Positions 45,041 through 55,728 are shown, counted from the first letter of the stretch. The stretch is DNA of 64,000 nt from Pelomonas caseinilytica (GCF_021353235.1 NZ_JAJTWT010000010.1:169107-233106); one strand, 5' to 3'. The notes: generated by a model from the sequence alone, not told the origin. Translations and numbers: made by a program.

Positions 45041-45676
45041 ATGAGCAAGTTGAGTGAATTCCGCAAGAGCTACGAACTAGGGGAGCTGGACGAGGCCGAG
45101 GCCGCGGACGGTCCCCTGGCCCTGTTCAACCGCTGGATGGAAGAGGCCATCGCCCACGACGTCTCGGAGCCCACCGCGATGACGGTCGCCACCGTCGGCG
45201 CCGATGGCCGCCCGTCGACGCGCGTGGTGCTGCTCAAGGGCTGCGACGCGCGCGGCATGGTGTGGTTCACCAACTACGAAAGCCGTAAAGGCGAAGAGTT
45301 AGCACATAACCCCTTCGCGGCCCTGCAGTTCCACTGGGTGGAGATGGAAAGGGTGGTCCGCATCGAGGGCCGGGTCGAGAAGACCTCGGGCGAGGAGTCG
45401 GACGCCTACTTCAAGAGCCGCCCTCTCGATTCGCGCCTGGGCGCCTGGGCCTCGCCGCAGAGCCGCGTCATCGGCTCGCGCGCGGTGCTTGTGGCCAATG
45501 CGGCCAAGGCCGCGGCCCAGCACGGCCTGAATCCGCCACGCCCGCCGCACTGGGGCGGCTACCGGCTGCTGCCTGACCGCTTCGAGTTCTGGCAGGGGCG
45601 CCGCTCGCGGCTGCACGACCGCCTGCGCTTCCGGCTCGACGGCGACCGCTGGGTGCGCGAGCGCCTGGCGCCTTGA
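45041..45676 (+). CDS. pdxH: Pyridoxamine 5'-phosphate oxidase
   Basis: Encodes 211 residues. [20 protein letters not shown] is a typical start, so the ATG at 45041 is secure. [19 protein letters not shown] and [13 protein letters not shown] form the FMN and substrate sites. The enzyme makes pyridoxal 5'-phosphate. There is no Shine-Dalgarno sequence: the bases before the ATG (ACCTCCTGAC) belong to the inverted repeat of the element at 44772-45036. Confidence 0.96.
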   Translation: MSKLSEFRKSYELGELDEAEAADGPLALFNRWMEEAIAHDVSEPTAMTVATVGADGRPSTRVVLLKGCDARGMVWFTNYESRKGEELAHNPFAALQFHWVEMERVVRIEGRVEKTSGEESDAYFKSRPLDSRLGAWASPQSRVIGSRAVLVANAAKAAAQHGLNPPRPPHWGGYRLLPDRFEFWQGRRSRLHDRLRFRLDGDRWVRERLAP

Positions 45677-46162
45677 TCAGTTGACGGCGTTGCCGTCGTC
45701 GACGCGGTAGTACAGGCCGTAGGGGTCGTCGGTCAGCACGGCGAGCTGGCCTTCGACGACGACGGGCTCCAGCGTGTAGCGCACGGGCTTCTTCGTGCGC
45801 ACCTCGACCAGGCCTTCGGGGCCTGCCGGCACGCAGAAGCTGCAGGTGGTGGGCACCGAGGACAGCAGGAAGTGCTGCTGCTTGTCGCCCGCTTCGAGCG
45901 GCATCATGAAGCCCTGCACCTTCACCGTCTTGCGGTCCAGGGCCTGCACCGCGGCCGGGAAGGTCGGGATGATCTTCTTCTTCTCTGCCCGGGCGGTGAC
46001 CTGGGACAGCAGCTTCCAGGACACGATGTCGGCCCGCTCCTCCAGCGGCTTGAAGGGGCTGCGCGGGTCGTGGTAGCCGGGGCCCTGGCCGATGGTGGGG
46101 GCCACCTGGGCCAGCGAAGCGGTGGTGGCCAGGCAGAGGGCGAGCAGGAGCTTGAACTTCAT
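45677..46162 (-). CDS. DUF3299 periplasmic protein
   Basis: Encodes 161 residues from ATG 46162, with a signal peptide (MKFKLLLALCLATTASLA). The body contains VKVQGFMMPLE and VPTTCSFCVPAGPEGLVEV, a pattern of DUF3299 proteins, which often accompany FtsX-like ABC transporters. The CSFC cysteine pair could bind metal or cycle as a disulfide. Function is unknown. It is the last gene of the ABC operon. Confidence 0.75.
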   Translation of the reverse strand: MKFKLLLALCLATTASLAQVAPTIGQGPGYHDPRSPFKPLEERADIVSWKLLSQVTARAEKKKIIPTFPAAVQALDRKTVKVQGFMMPLEAGDKQQHFLLSSVPTTCSFCVPAGPEGLVEVRTKKPVRYTLEPVVVEGQLAVLTDDPYGLYYRVDDGNAVN

Positions 46163-46182
46163 GGTGGCGGGATTGTCGAGCT

Positions 46183-47376
46183 TCAGCGCGGAGCTTGGAG
46201 CAGAGTTGTGACATCCAGGCGATAGGCCCGCCAGGCGGGCCAGGCGGCGGCCAGCAGGGCGAGGCTGCCGGCCAGCAGGGGCACCAGCCATTCGGCCTCG
46301 CTCCAGCCCAGGGGACCGAGGCGCAGGGACTGCCGCTCGGCGAGCAACCGCTCCAGCAACGCGACGAGGCCATGCCCAAGCAGCAGGCCGAGCACGGCGG
46401 CGAGGCCAGCCAGCAGCAGGGCCTCCAGCGCGATCAGCGCTGCCACGCGCGAGGCCGGCGCCCCCAGCATGCGCAGCATGGCGAGGTCGCCTTGGCGGGC
46501 CCGCACCGCATGCAGCAGGGCCACCCAGACCGACAGGCCGGCGGCGGCCAGCAGCACGATGCCGAAGCCGCGCAGCACCTCGGTCCCGGCGCCCACCAGC
46601 CGCATCAGCCGGGCCGTCTCCAGCGCGGGCGCGGCGGACTGCAGGCCGTCCTGTGCGTTGACCCAGCGCGGCAGCATCACGGCCGCCAGCGGGCTGCGGT
46701 AGCGGACCAGGGCGAGGGTGATCTCACGCGGCTCATCGGCCTCGCCGTGCGCGTTGGCGGCGTGATGGTCCTCGTGCACCTCCCAGACCGAGGCGAGGTC
46801 GGTAAGCACGAGGCGGTCGAGCACGCTGCCGGATTCGGCCAGCACGCCGACGACCTCGAACTGGTGCTCGCCATGAAGGCCGCCACCTTCGGCCAGGCCA
46901 TGGCTGCCGGCAAGCCGGTCGCCGACCTTCAGGCCGCTCGCGCGCGCCACCTCGGCGCCGAGCACGGCCTGCATCGAACGGGTCCAGAGGGCCCCTTGCG
47001 CCAGCCGGCCGCCGTAGAGATCGAGGTAGTCGGGCGTCGTGCCGACGATGCGGTAGCCCCGGAAGGCGTCGCCCAGCGACAGGGGCACAGCCTGGGCCAC
47101 CAGGGGCTGTTTCCTGAGCTGCTCCAGCGTCGCCAGCGGAATGTTGCCGGTGGGTGCGTCGAGGTGAAAGACGCCAGCCAGCATGATCTGCATGGGGCTG
47201 CCCTTGGCGCCCACGACGAGGTCGATGCCGGCCAGGTCGCGCCGCAGGCCGGACTCGACCTGGGCGCTGGCCCGCAGCACGAAGGTCACGGCCGCGAGGC
47301 CCAGGGTGAGCAGCAGCAGGTTCAGCGCCGTCGTCAGCGGGCTGGACCAGAGATAGCGCCAGGCCAGGCGGATCAC
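46183..47376 (-). CDS. FtsX/MacB-type ABC transporter permease
   Basis: Encodes 397 residues from a GTG start that overlaps the ATPase stop by four bases. An N-terminal span (SSPLTTALNLLLLTLGLAAVTFVL) is followed by a large periplasmic domain (about 40-260) and three C-terminal spans, the FtsX topology. Such permeases usually act as mechanotransmitters on lipoproteins or cell-wall enzymes and not as classical pumps. It pairs with the ATPase at 47373-48017. Confidence 0.9.
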   Translation of the reverse strand: MIRLAWRYLWSSPLTTALNLLLLTLGLAAVTFVLRASAQVESGLRRDLAGIDLVVGAKGSPMQIMLAGVFHLDAPTGNIPLATLEQLRKQPLVAQAVPLSLGDAFRGYRIVGTTPDYLDLYGGRLAQGALWTRSMQAVLGAEVARASGLKVGDRLAGSHGLAEGGGLHGEHQFEVVGVLAESGSVLDRLVLTDLASVWEVHEDHHAANAHGEADEPREITLALVRYRSPLAAVMLPRWVNAQDGLQSAAPALETARLMRLVGAGTEVLRGFGIVLLAAAGLSVWVALLHAVRARQGDLAMLRMLGAPASRVAALIALEALLLAGLAAVLGLLLGHGLVALLERLLAERQSLRLGPLGWSEAEWLVPLLAGSLALLAAAWPAWRAYRLDVTTLLQAPR

Positions 47377-48017
47377 AGCACCACCTCGGCGACGTCGTCC
47401 CTGGAGCCGAGCGCCTCCACGACCCGGGCGTCATGGCTGGCAATGGCCAGGGTGCAGCCCTCGCGCTCGGCCGCGTCCAGCAGCAGGGCGAGAAGGGTGA
47501 TGGTGTGGTCGTCGTCGAGATTGGCGCTGGGCTCGTCGGCCAGCAGCAAGCGCGGCCGGCGCATCAGGGCGCGGGCCAGGGCGACGCGCTGGGCCTGGCC
47601 GACGCTGAGCTGATGGGGGCGGCGGCCGGCAAGGTCTGCCACGTCCAGCGCCTCCAGCAGCTCGGCGGCACGCTCCGGGTCGGCCCCCTGCCCTGCGGCC
47701 AGCGCCGGCAGGGCCAGGTTCTCGGCCACGGTCAGGGCTTCGCTCAGGTGCAGGCGCTGGGGCACCACGCCGAGGGTCGCGCCGCGCCAGGCGTCCAGGG
47801 CGCGCGGGCTCATGCCGGCGAGCTCGGTGCCGGCGACGGCCAAACGCCCCTGCTGCACGCGCAGCAGGCCGGCCAGCAGGGCCAGCAGCGTCGATTTGCC
47901 GGACCCCGAGGCACCGCGCAGCAGCAGGTGCCGGCCCCGCGGCAGGGCGAAGTCGGCATAACGGATGGCCTGCGGGGCGCCCGCGTAGCGGTGGGACAGG
48001 CCTTCCCAGGCCAGCAT
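47373..48017 (-). CDS. ABC transporter ATP-binding protein (LolD/MacB type)
   Basis: Encodes 214 residues from ATG 48017. It has Walker A GASGSGKST, the signature LSVGQAQRVALARAL, Walker B LLLADEPSANLD and the switch His in IASHD. Short, single-domain ATPases of this kind work with FtsX-like permeases. Its start overlaps the msrA stop. Confidence 0.93.
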   Translation of the reverse strand: MLAWEGLSHRYAGAPQAIRYADFALPRGRHLLLRGASGSGKSTLLALLAGLLRVQQGRLAVAGTELAGMSPRALDAWRGATLGVVPQRLHLSEALTVAENLALPALAAGQGADPERAAELLEALDVADLAGRRPHQLSVGQAQRVALARALMRRPRLLLADEPSANLDDDHTITLLALLLDAAEREGCTLAIASHDARVVEALGSRDDVAEVVL

Positions 48018-48553
48018 CACTTGACCAGCCGCTTGAAGCTGGACAGGAATTTGTCGACCTTGCCCGCCACGACGAAGGCGCAATAGCCCTGGTCGGGGTT
48101 GCGAGCGTAGTAATGCTGGTGATAGGCCTCGGCGGGGTGGTAGTTGGTCTCGGGCTGGAGTTCGGTGACCACGCGCCCGCCATGGGCATCGTTGGCCTCG
48201 GCGATGACCTCGGCGGCGAGCTGGCGCTGTGCCTCGGTGTGCCAGTAGATGCCGGAGCGGTACTGGGTGCCGACGTCGGCGCCCTGCCGGTTTAGCGTGG
48301 TGGGGTCGTGGATGGTGAAGAAGACTTCCAGCAGTTCGCGCAGCGAGACCTCGGCCGGGTCGAAATCGACGCGAACGACTTCGGCATGGCCGGTCTGGCC
48401 GCTGCAGACCTGCTCGTAATTCGGGTGGGCCGCGTGGCCGTTGCTGTAGCCGTTCTCGACGCGGTGCACGCCGCGCACCCGCTCGTAGACGGCCTCCAGG
48501 CACCAGAAGCAGCCGCCGGCGAGGGTGATGCGTTCGAGATTCGTCGTGGACAT
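48017..48553 (-). CDS. msrA: Peptide-methionine (S)-S-oxide reductase
   Basis: Encodes 178 residues. GCFWCLEAVYERVRGV holds the catalytic cysteine. The C-terminal part (ETNYHPAEAYHQHYY) is typical. It repairs oxidised methionine. Stop and start overlap with the ABC ATPase, and the DUF748 gene ends 21 bases upstream, so all five genes may be one operon. Confidence 0.95.
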   Translation of the reverse strand: MSTTNLERITLAGGCFWCLEAVYERVRGVHRVENGYSNGHAAHPNYEQVCSGQTGHAEVVRVDFDPAEVSLRELLEVFFTIHDPTTLNRQGADVGTQYRSGIYWHTEAQRQLAAEVIAEANDAHGGRVVTELQPETNYHPAEAYHQHYYARNPDQGYCAFVVAGKVDKFLSSFKRLVK

Positions 48554-48574
48554 GGCAAGACCTTCAGGACAGGC

Positions 48575-51500
48575 TCAGTGGGCACCGAGCGAGAGTTCGA
48601 CATGGGGATGCCAGGCGGCATCGCAAGCCCCGTCGCAGAGCTTGGGCGCCGCCAGGAAGACCCGGGCGTTGGGGGCGCCACGCGCCAGCAGGGCATCGCG
48701 CACGGCCACCGCGCGGGCGACGGCGAGCTGGCGCAGGGTCTCGTCGTCGACCGCATCGTTGGCCATCAGCAGGCCGCGCATCTGGGCCGGTGGCAGCTCC
48801 TTGGCCAGGCCGAGCAGGTTGCGCGGCTTGTTGGGCAGCTTGGTCGCGGCATACAGACGCTGCAGCGCGGCCTCGGGGGACGCGGCGTTCTCGGACTTGA
48901 GCGCCTGGTTCAGGCGCAGCTCGCGCAGGGCCGGCACTTCGCTTTCGGCATCGGCCCAGCCGGTCAGCGTGAGCTGCACGCCGGGCTTGTCGACCAGCAG
49001 CTGGGCGATGCGGTCGAGCTTGTCGGTGGCAGCCAGCTCGGCACTGCCGGGCGCGAAGGCGATCTCGGCCTCCTCCGGCGCATCGCTGCCGGTGAACAGG
49101 GCAAAGGGCGAGGTCAGGGCCTTGCCGATGAGGTTGAGGATGAGCTTCCAGACGATGCCGCCGACGCTGAACTCCGGGTCGTTCAGCGAGCCGCTGACGG
49201 GCAGGTTGACGTCGATGACGCCATTGCGGTCCTTCAGCAGCGCGACGGCGAAGCGCACGGGCAGCGTCGTGGCGGTCGGGCTGTCGACCTTGTCGCCGAA
49301 GGTCAGCTGGTTGAGGATGATCTGGTTGCTGGCCACGAGCTGGCCGCCGGGCTGGACCTGGTAGCGCAGCCGAGCGGACAGCTTGCCGCGCTCGATGGCA
49401 TAACCGGCGTACTTGCCGGCATAGGACGACAGCGGCGCCAGCTCGATGTCGGTGGCATTGGCCGCCACGTCCATGGCCAGGGGAGCGCCGGGCTTGAGCT
49501 GTCCTTCGATCTCCAGCAGGCCGGTGCCCGCCACCTTGCCCCGCAAGGTGAGCGGGGCCATCGCCGAGCCGGTGGACGAGAAGGCGCCGAGCGAGCCCTG
49601 CAGCTCGGTCAGCCGGGCGCTGTAGTTGGGCTTCACGAAGCGGTCGTTGAAATCGACGATGCCGCGGTTGATGCGGATGCTCTCCACGGCGAACTCGGCG
49701 GCGGAGGCCGACGCCGCCGAGTCGGGCGCGGGCGCCGCGGAGGCGGCCGAAGCCGCGGAGGCCGGTTCCGAGGCGCTGCCGGCGGGGCGGAGGTCGCGCA
49801 GGTTGAAGCGGCCCTGCTCGTTGACGATGAGGCGGGCATAGGCTTCGTCGAGCACGGCCTCGCGCACGGCGATGCGCGGCGGTGCCTGGGGCGCCACGGC
49901 CAGCTTGACGCCGTCGAGCTGCAGCAACTGCCAGCTCAGCAGGTCCTCGCCGACGATGCGCTCGCCGTCCAGGATGCGCGTCTGCAGCAGGGCCAGGGGC
50001 CCCAGGCGCAGGTCGCCATCGGCGCGGGCCGTCCAGGCGCCGGCCTTCTGCTGGGCGACGTTGACCTCGGCCTTGAGCCCGAGCTCGGCGCGCTGCAGCT
50101 GCAGGCCCCAGGCCGGGTCGAGATAGGCGTTGAAGAGCTGCAGCGGCAGCGCCTTGGCCTGCAGGCTGCCGCTGGCCGACAGCGGCGCAAGGCCGACACG
50201 GCCGTTCCACTGCAGGCTGCCGGCGCTGGCTGCCACGGGGCGGCCGTCGGCCCCCAGCGTGGCCAATTGACCCGCGACCCGCAGCGGCACCGGCGCAGCG
50301 GCCGGCCAGGCGAAGGCGCCGAGCTGCAGTTGCAGCGGCTCCGCGGCCACGGCCACCGGCGCCAGGCCCTTGGGCACCACCGCGTCGCGCCAGTGGAAGG
50401 ACCCGGCCTCGATGGTGGCGCCCGCGAGCTGCAGCTTCCAGGCCGGAGTGCCGTGGGCGGCCGGAGCCGAAGCGGCAGCCTCGGGGGGGCGCAGCGGATC
50501 GATGTTCAGGCGGCCTTCAGGCCCGCGCGCCAGCCGCGCCTGGGGTGCAGAGAGCTTCAGCAGGCCCAGGCGCACCTGGCGGCTGGCGGGGTCGATCTCG
50601 GCATGGTCGAGCCGGGCCGACGAGACGGCCAGCCAGGGCGTGGCGCCGCCCGGCGGGCCCACCCGGGCATGGGCCACTTCGACGTCGTCGAGGGTCAACC
50701 GCGCCCGGTCGGCGGCGCCAGCGGCCAGCGGCTCCTTCACCTGCAGGCCGGCCTTGGCCGAGACGCCGGCCGCCACGCGTGCGCCCGCCGGCAGGGGCAG
50801 CCAGGCCGCCAGGCGTTCGAGGGCCAGGCCGTCGAGCCGGGCCGTCGCCTCCAGCGCCTCGGCCGAGAGCCGGGCATGGGCGCTGAGGGTGGCCTGCTCC
50901 AGGCGCAGGCTGGCGTCGGCCTCGGCCGGGGCCTTCAGCGGCCAGGCGGCGGGGCCGAGCTTGAGCTCGATGGCGTCGAAGCCGAGATCCCGTGCCGTGA
51001 AGCGGCCATCGCGCACGGCCAGGCCGGCAAGGCTGAACTGCCAGGGCGCGGCCTGCGATGGGGCGCCGGCCGGGGCGGCGCGGGCGGCGGACGGCGCAGG
51101 CAGCCAGCCGGCGGGCGACTCCAGCACGACCTGGCCGAAACCGAGCTGGCGGCGCAGCGGCTGCACGTCCGCCAGCGGCAGGCTCAGGCGCTTCCAGGCC
51201 AGCAGCGGCTTGCCGTCGGGCTGGTTCAGCGCCAGGTCGAGCACCTCGACGCCGCCGCTGAGCTTGACGCCGGGCGGCTGCTTGGGCCGCTCGGCGAAGT
51301 CGATGGCCAGGTCCAGGTCGAGCCGGCCCGCGCCCAGGCGCACCGGCGCGCTGGCCGGCACATAGGCCGCCAAGGGCGCGAGGTCCAGGCCGGCGAGCTT
51401 GAACGACATCCGGGCGCTGGCTTCATCCGCGAAGGGCAGCGCCTCGGCGCTGCTGTCGAAGGCCACGCCGTCAAGCTTGCCGCTCAGGTGGGGCTGCACC

Positions 51501-52102
51501 TGCACCTTGACGTCGGCCGGCAGCGTCGAGACGAAAGGCAGGGCCAGGCGCAGGGCCGCCAGCTCGTGCTTGCGCTGCACCGGCCGGTCGTCGAACAGCA
51601 GGCGGCCGTCGGTCAGCTCGATGTTGTAGATGGCGAATTCGGGGTCCGCGTCGTCGGCAGGCGCGGCGCCGGCGGGCTGAGCGGTGAATCGCTGGATGAG
51701 GTCGTCGACGTCGTAGCGCCCTTCGGCGATCCGCGCGAGGCGCAGTTCGGGCCGCGTCAGCGCCACGGATTCGACGACGAGGCGGCCACGCAGCAGCGAA
51801 CGCAGCGACAGCGCGACATCGAGCTTGGCGAGCGTGAACAGGGGCGCGTCCTTGGCCGTGCGACCGTCGATGCGCAGTCCTTCCAGCACGACGGCCAGCC
51901 GCCAAGGTTGGAAATGGGCCTCCTCGACGGTGACCGAGCGTCCGAGGGCCTGGCTGGCCAGGGCCGTGCCGCGTCCGCTGATCCAGCCTGGCAGCGCCAG
52001 GGTCGCGATCAGCAGGACCAGGGTGACGAGGGCCGACAACGCGGCCAAGGCCCAGAGGGCGATGCGGAAGGGGGAATGGGGACGGGTCATCACGGGAGGC
52101 AT
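48575..52102 (-). CDS. Large AsmA-like/DUF748 envelope protein
   Basis: Encodes 1175 residues from 52102 (ATG 52090 is an alternative; neither has a clear ribosome site). One N-terminal membrane span (LWALAALSALVTLVLLIATLAL) anchors a long periplasmic beta-rich region with several DUF748 stretches (VEEAHFQPWRLAVVLEGL, INRGIVDFNDRFVKPNYSA). The C-terminus resembles OmpA-like domains (IAFAPGSAELAATDKLDRIA). AsmA-like proteins are thought to bridge the envelope and move phospholipids. The role of DUF748 members is mostly untested. Confidence 0.88.
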   Translation of the reverse strand: MPPVMTRPHSPFRIALWALAALSALVTLVLLIATLALPGWISGRGTALASQALGRSVTVEEAHFQPWRLAVVLEGLRIDGRTAKDAPLFTLAKLDVALSLRSLLRGRLVVESVALTRPELRLARIAEGRYDVDDLIQRFTAQPAGAAPADDADPEFAIYNIELTDGRLLFDDRPVQRKHELAALRLALPFVSTLPADVKVQVQPHLSGKLDGVAFDSSAEALPFADEASARMSFKLAGLDLAPLAAYVPASAPVRLGAGRLDLDLAIDFAERPKQPPGVKLSGGVEVLDLALNQPDGKPLLAWKRLSLPLADVQPLRRQLGFGQVVLESPAGWLPAPSAARAAPAGAPSQAAPWQFSLAGLAVRDGRFTARDLGFDAIELKLGPAAWPLKAPAEADASLRLEQATLSAHARLSAEALEATARLDGLALERLAAWLPLPAGARVAAGVSAKAGLQVKEPLAAGAADRARLTLDDVEVAHARVGPPGGATPWLAVSSARLDHAEIDPASRQVRLGLLKLSAPQARLARGPEGRLNIDPLRPPEAAASAPAAHGTPAWKLQLAGATIEAGSFHWRDAVVPKGLAPVAVAAEPLQLQLGAFAWPAAAPVPLRVAGQLATLGADGRPVAASAGSLQWNGRVGLAPLSASGSLQAKALPLQLFNAYLDPAWGLQLQRAELGLKAEVNVAQQKAGAWTARADGDLRLGPLALLQTRILDGERIVGEDLLSWQLLQLDGVKLAVAPQAPPRIAVREAVLDEAYARLIVNEQGRFNLRDLRPAGSASEPASAASAASAAPAPDSAASASAAEFAVESIRINRGIVDFNDRFVKPNYSARLTELQGSLGAFSSTGSAMAPLTLRGKVAGTGLLEIEGQLKPGAPLAMDVAANATDIELAPLSSYAGKYAGYAIERGKLSARLRYQVQPGGQLVASNQIILNQLTFGDKVDSPTATTLPVRFAVALLKDRNGVIDVNLPVSGSLNDPEFSVGGIVWKLILNLIGKALTSPFALFTGSDAPEEAEIAFAPGSAELAATDKLDRIAQLLVDKPGVQLTLTGWADAESEVPALRELRLNQALKSENAASPEAALQRLYAATKLPNKPRNLLGLAKELPPAQMRGLLMANDAVDDETLRQLAVARAVAVRDALLARGAPNARVFLAAPKLCDGACDAAWHPHVELSLGAH

Positions 52103-52107
52103 TATTG

Positions 52108-52920
52108 ATGTCGGCGATGATGCCGAGCGTGAGCCTGCACCTCGACTACTCCGGCTTCAAGACCCTGCTGCTGGCCCTCGCCCTGCCGCCCGCGCCTCTG
52201 CTGCTGCTGGCCGCGTGGGGCGGCTGGCGGCTGCGGCGCGGCCGGCGCGCGGGCGGATGGATCCTGGGCCTGGCCCTGGTGCTGACCTGGCTGTCGGCCA
52301 CCGAAGCCGCGGGCGAATTGCTCAGCCGGGCGTCAGGGAGCCCGGCCGCGCTGACGCGGGCCCAGGTCGAGGCGCTGAAGGGGCGCAGCGATGGGGCCGT
52401 GCTGGTGCTGGGCGGCGGCGTGCACCGCCACCTGCCGGAGTACGACGGCGGCGCGCTCAAGCGTCCGACAGCCGAGCGGCTGGCTTACGGCGTGTGGCTG
52501 GCCCGGCGCACCGGCTGGCCGCTGGCCTTCTCCGGAGGCATCGGCTGGACGGCCACGGAGTTGCGCCAGCCCGAGGCCGAGATCGTCGCCCGGGTGGCGG
52601 CCGAGGACTACGCCCTGCCGTTGCGCTGGGTGGAGTCCCGCTCGCGGGATACGCGGGAGAACGCCGCGAACTCCCTGCCGCTCCTGGCCCAGGCCGGCGT
52701 CAAGGAGGTGTTGCTGGTGACGGACGACGGCCACATGCGGCGGGCGCTGCGGGCCTTCGAGGCTGCGGCGGCGCCGCTGGGCCTGCGCATCGTGCCGGCG
52801 CCCATCGGCCTGCGCGACGACGCCCTGGGCGGTTTCGATGACTGGTGTCCGTCCGCGGACGGCTTCTCGCGGATGCGCAACATCGTCTACGAGACCCTGG
52901 CCTGGTGGGCCGGCCGCTGA
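52108..52920 (+). CDS. YdcF/ElyC-family DUF218 envelope protein
   Basis: Encodes 270 residues from ATG 52108, with GGGAGG upstream. Two N-terminal spans precede a DUF218 domain with VLVLGGGV, TRENAANS and LLVTDDGHMRRA. ElyC and SanA relatives affect peptidoglycan and undecaprenyl-phosphate carrier metabolism. It is divergent from the DUF748 gene. Confidence 0.88.
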   Translation: MSAMMPSVSLHLDYSGFKTLLLALALPPAPLLLLAAWGGWRLRRGRRAGGWILGLALVLTWLSATEAAGELLSRASGSPAALTRAQVEALKGRSDGAVLVLGGGVHRHLPEYDGGALKRPTAERLAYGVWLARRTGWPLAFSGGIGWTATELRQPEAEIVARVAAEDYALPLRWVESRSRDTRENAANSLPLLAQAGVKEVLLVTDDGHMRRALRAFEAAAAPLGLRIVPAPIGLRDDALGGFDDWCPSADGFSRMRNIVYETLAWWAGR

Positions 52921-52948
52921 GGCGGCCGCGTGAGAACCCGGCGCCGCA

Positions 52949-52984
52949 AATAGAAACCCCGCCGGGCTTGCGGGCCGGGCGGGG
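52949..52984 (-). terminator. Terminator downstream of ubiD
   Basis: CCCCGCC (52957-52963) pairs with GGCGGGG (52978-52984). On the minus strand the stem is followed by TTTCTATTT. It lies about 115 bases past the ubiD stop and also separates it from the convergent ElyC-like gene. Confidence 0.7.
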
Positions 52985-53098
52985 CGGGTGGCGAGGCCAC
53001 CACGGGGCTCCACGGCGATTTGCCGCAGGGCTCCTGGCGCGCAACGATTGCGCCAGAGGTTGTGCCTGAAAAGGCATGACAACAGTAGGCGAGCCGCC

Positions 53099-54640
53099 TC
53101 AGCCCTTCAAGAAGAGTTGCCCGAATAGCGCCTCGGCGCGCGCCTTGATCTCGGGCGGCAGGCTGATGCCGCGCCCCCACTCGCGGCTGGTCTCGCCGGG
53201 CCATTTGTTCGTGGCGTCCAGCCCCATCTTGCCGCCCAGGCCGCTGACCGGGGAGGCGAAGTCGAGGTAGTCGATGGGCGTGTTCTCGACGAGCGTGGTG
53301 TCGCGCACCGGGTCCATGCGGGTGGTGATGGCCCAGATCACTTCCTGCCAGTTGCGGGTGTCGATGTCGTCGTCGACGATGACGATGAACTTGGTGTACA
53401 TGAACTGGCGCAGGAAGCTCCAGACGCCGAACATCAGCCGCTTGGCATGGCCGGGGTAGGCCTTCTTGATGGACACCACGGCCATGCGGTAGCTGCAGCC
53501 CTCGGGCGGCAGGTAGAAGTCGACGATCTCGGGAAACTGCTTCTGCAGGATGGGCACGAACACCTCGTTGAGCGCCACGCCGAGGATGGCCGGCTCGTCC
53601 GGTGGCTTGCCGGTGTAGGTGGAGTGGTAGATGGGGTTGCGGCGCTGGGTCTGGCGCACGATCTCGAAGACCGGGAACCAATCCTGTTCGTTGTAGTAGC
53701 CGGTGTGGTCGCCGAAGGGGCCCTCCAGGGCGTGCAGGTAGCCGCCCTTCTCCTTCAGCGGCACGCCGTGCGGGCTGACGCCGGTGTAGCCGGGCGCGGC
53801 CGGCGGGATGTGCCCCTCCAGCACGATCTCGGCCGAGGCCGGCGCCTGCAGCGGCGCGCCTTCGCGGCCGACCCCGGTGTTGACCAGTTCGGTCCGCGAG
53901 CCCCGCAGCAGGCCGGCGAACTGGTACTCCGACAGGCTGTCCGGCACCGGGGTGACGGCGCCCAGGATGGTCGCCGGGTCGGCGCCCAGGGCCACGGCGA
54001 TGGGAAAGGGCTGGCCAGGGTGGGCGAGGGCGTGGTCGCGGAAGTCCAGCGCCCCGCCGCGATGGGCCAGCCAGCGCATGATGACCTGGCGCGGCCCGAT
54101 GACCTGCTGGCGGTAGATGCCCAGGTTCTGGCGGCTGCGGGCCGGGCCCCGCGTGATGACCAGACCCCACGTGATCAGGGGGGCGGCGTCGTCCGGCCAG
54201 CAGGTCTGGATGGGCAGGCGGCCGAGGTCGACGTCGCCGCCTTCGATCACCTCCTCCTGACAGGCCGCGCGGCGCTGGACGCTGGGTTTCATGTCCCACA
54301 AGGCCCGCGCCATCTGCAGCAGCTTGGCCGTGTCCTTCAGCCCCTTGGGCGGCTCCGGCTCCTTGAGGCTGGCGAGCACCCGGCCCACGTCGCGCAATTC
54401 GCCCACGTTCTCAGCGCCCATGCCCAGGGCGACGCGCCGCGTTGTCCCGAAAAGATTGGTCAAGGCGGGGGTGGAAAACCCGGTGGGCGCCTCGAACAGC
54501 AAGGCCGGCCCGCCAGCCCTCAGGACGCGGTCGCTGAGGGCCGTCATCTCCAGCACCGGAGAGACGCTTTCGCCCACGCGCTTGAGTTCGCCCAGGCGTT
54601 CCAGCCCGGCGATGAAGTCCCGGAGGTCGGTGTATTTCAT
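53099..54640 (-). CDS. ubiD: UbiD-family prenylated-FMN decarboxylase
   Basis: Encodes 513 residues from ATG 54640 ([20 protein letters not shown]), near the length of E. coli Ubi[32 protein letters not shown] and [14 protein letters not shown] match 3-octaprenyl-4-hydroxybenzoate carboxy-lyase. It acts in ubiquinone synthesis with cofactor made by UbiX, which is not in this window. Confidence 0.95.
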   Translation of the reverse strand: MKYTDLRDFIAGLERLGELKRVGESVSPVLEMTALSDRVLRAGGPALLFEAPTGFSTPALTNLFGTTRRVALGMGAENVGELRDVGRVLASLKEPEPPKGLKDTAKLLQMARALWDMKPSVQRRAACQEEVIEGGDVDLGRLPIQTCWPDDAAPLITWGLVITRGPARSRQNLGIYRQQVIGPRQVIMRWLAHRGGALDFRDHALAHPGQPFPIAVALGADPATILGAVTPVPDSLSEYQFAGLLRGSRTELVNTGVGREGAPLQAPASAEIVLEGHIPPAAPGYTGVSPHGVPLKEKGGYLHALEGPFGDHTGYYNEQDWFPVFEIVRQTQRRNPIYHSTYTGKPPDEPAILGVALNEVFVPILQKQFPEIVDFYLPPEGCSYRMAVVSIKKAYPGHAKRLMFGVWSFLRQFMYTKFIVIVDDDIDTRNWQEVIWAITTRMDPVRDTTLVENTPIDYLDFASPVSGLGGKMGLDATNKWPGETSREWGRGISLPPEIKARAEALFGQLFLKG

Positions 54641-54854
54641 AACTGAAAGTAGTTTAGGAAAGGCCAAACAGCCTTGACGGGTTATCTTCGACCCGTAGAA
54701 TCCGCCGCTTCGGGTTTGTACTGAAGCCCTCCCGGCCGGGTCCACCGAGCACTGGCGTGCCACAGACCCAGCGATTTCCGGGAAATTATCACCGTCGCCC
54801 CGCCCAGACAGCCGCACGTGGCCGCCTGTGGCGGGCTGCGACACAAGGAGTCGC

Positions 54855-55700
54855 ATGACGACACGTCAAGACCTCATCAGCCTGGGCCGCCATGCGCGGC
54901 AGTCGGCGTCGCTGTTCGTCCAGGACATCGGCAACGGCCTGCTCGTGGTCAGCCACAACACGCTGGCCCTCGTCGGGCTGGCTGTGGTGGCGGTGCTGCT
55001 GGTGTTCTCGAGCCAGGCCGGCCTGCGCGAGCAGGTGGAGTCGGCCACCCTCGGCTGGCTCAGCGCCCGCCAAGAGGCGCGGGCCGAGGCCGAGGGCACG
55101 ATGCTGCTGGCCGCGGCCGAGCCGGACGCCATCGCCCGCGCCACCGCCACCGACCCGCGCGAACTCAGCCGCCAGCAGGCCGCCGTGGCCCACTGGCTGG
55201 CGCGCCGCTACCACGTCGCCCCCGAGCCGGTCAGCCGCCTGGTGCAGGAAGCCTGGGCGGTGGGCAACCGCGCCAAGGTCGAGCCCACGCTCATCCTCGC
55301 CATCATCGCCATCGAGTCCGGCTTCAACCCCTTCGCTCAGAGCACCGTCGGCGCCCAGGGCCTGATGCAGGTCATGACCCGCGTCCACGACGACAAGTAC
55401 GAGGCCTTCGGCGGCACCCTCGCCGCCTTCGACCCCGTGACCAACCTGCGCGTGGGCGTGCAGGTGCTCAAGGAATGCATCCAGCGCGCCGGCAGCCTCG
55501 AAGAGGGCCTGCGCCACTACGTGGGCGCCGCCAACCTCGCCGAGGACACCGGCTACGCCGCCCGCGTGCTGGCCGAGCACGACCTGCTCAAGTCCGTGGC
55601 CGCCGGCCGCGCCATCCCGGCGGCGGCGGTCCGGCCGCTGCGCGAGGCGGCCTCCGCCCCCGCTGGCGGCGATTCGGCCCAGGTCGCGCTGCTGCGCTGA
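54855..55700 (+). CDS. Membrane-anchored lytic transglycosylase (SLT domain)
   Basis: Encodes 281 residues, with AAGGAG before the ATG. One N-terminal span ([15 protein letters not shown]) is followed by an SLT domain with the catalytic Glu in [13 protein letters not shown] and the GAQGLMQVM motif. It cleaves peptidoglycan between MurNAc and GlcNAc. The family signature AAYNAG-type stretch near the end is diverged ([10 protein letters not shown]). Such enzymes remodel the wall or help insert envelope machines. Confidence 0.88.
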   Translation: MTTRQDLISLGRHARQSASLFVQDIGNGLLVVSHNTLALVGLAVVAVLLVFSSQAGLREQVESATLGWLSARQEARAEAEGTMLLAAAEPDAIARATATDPRELSRQQAAVAHWLARRYHVAPEPVSRLVQEAWAVGNRAKVEPTLILAIIAIESGFNPFAQSTVGAQGLMQVMTRVHDDKYEAFGGTLAAFDPVTNLRVGVQVLKECIQRAGSLEEGLRHYVGAANLAEDTGYAARVLAEHDLLKSVAAGRAIPAAAVRPLREAASAPAGGDSAQVALLR

Positions 55701-55728
55701 CCCGGCCGCCCTGCACTACACTGGCCGC

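Noticed and set aside
48308..52108. 1266-codon plus-strand open frame
   Set aside because: It is antisense to the DUF748 gene and msrA; low-complexity composition and no start signal.
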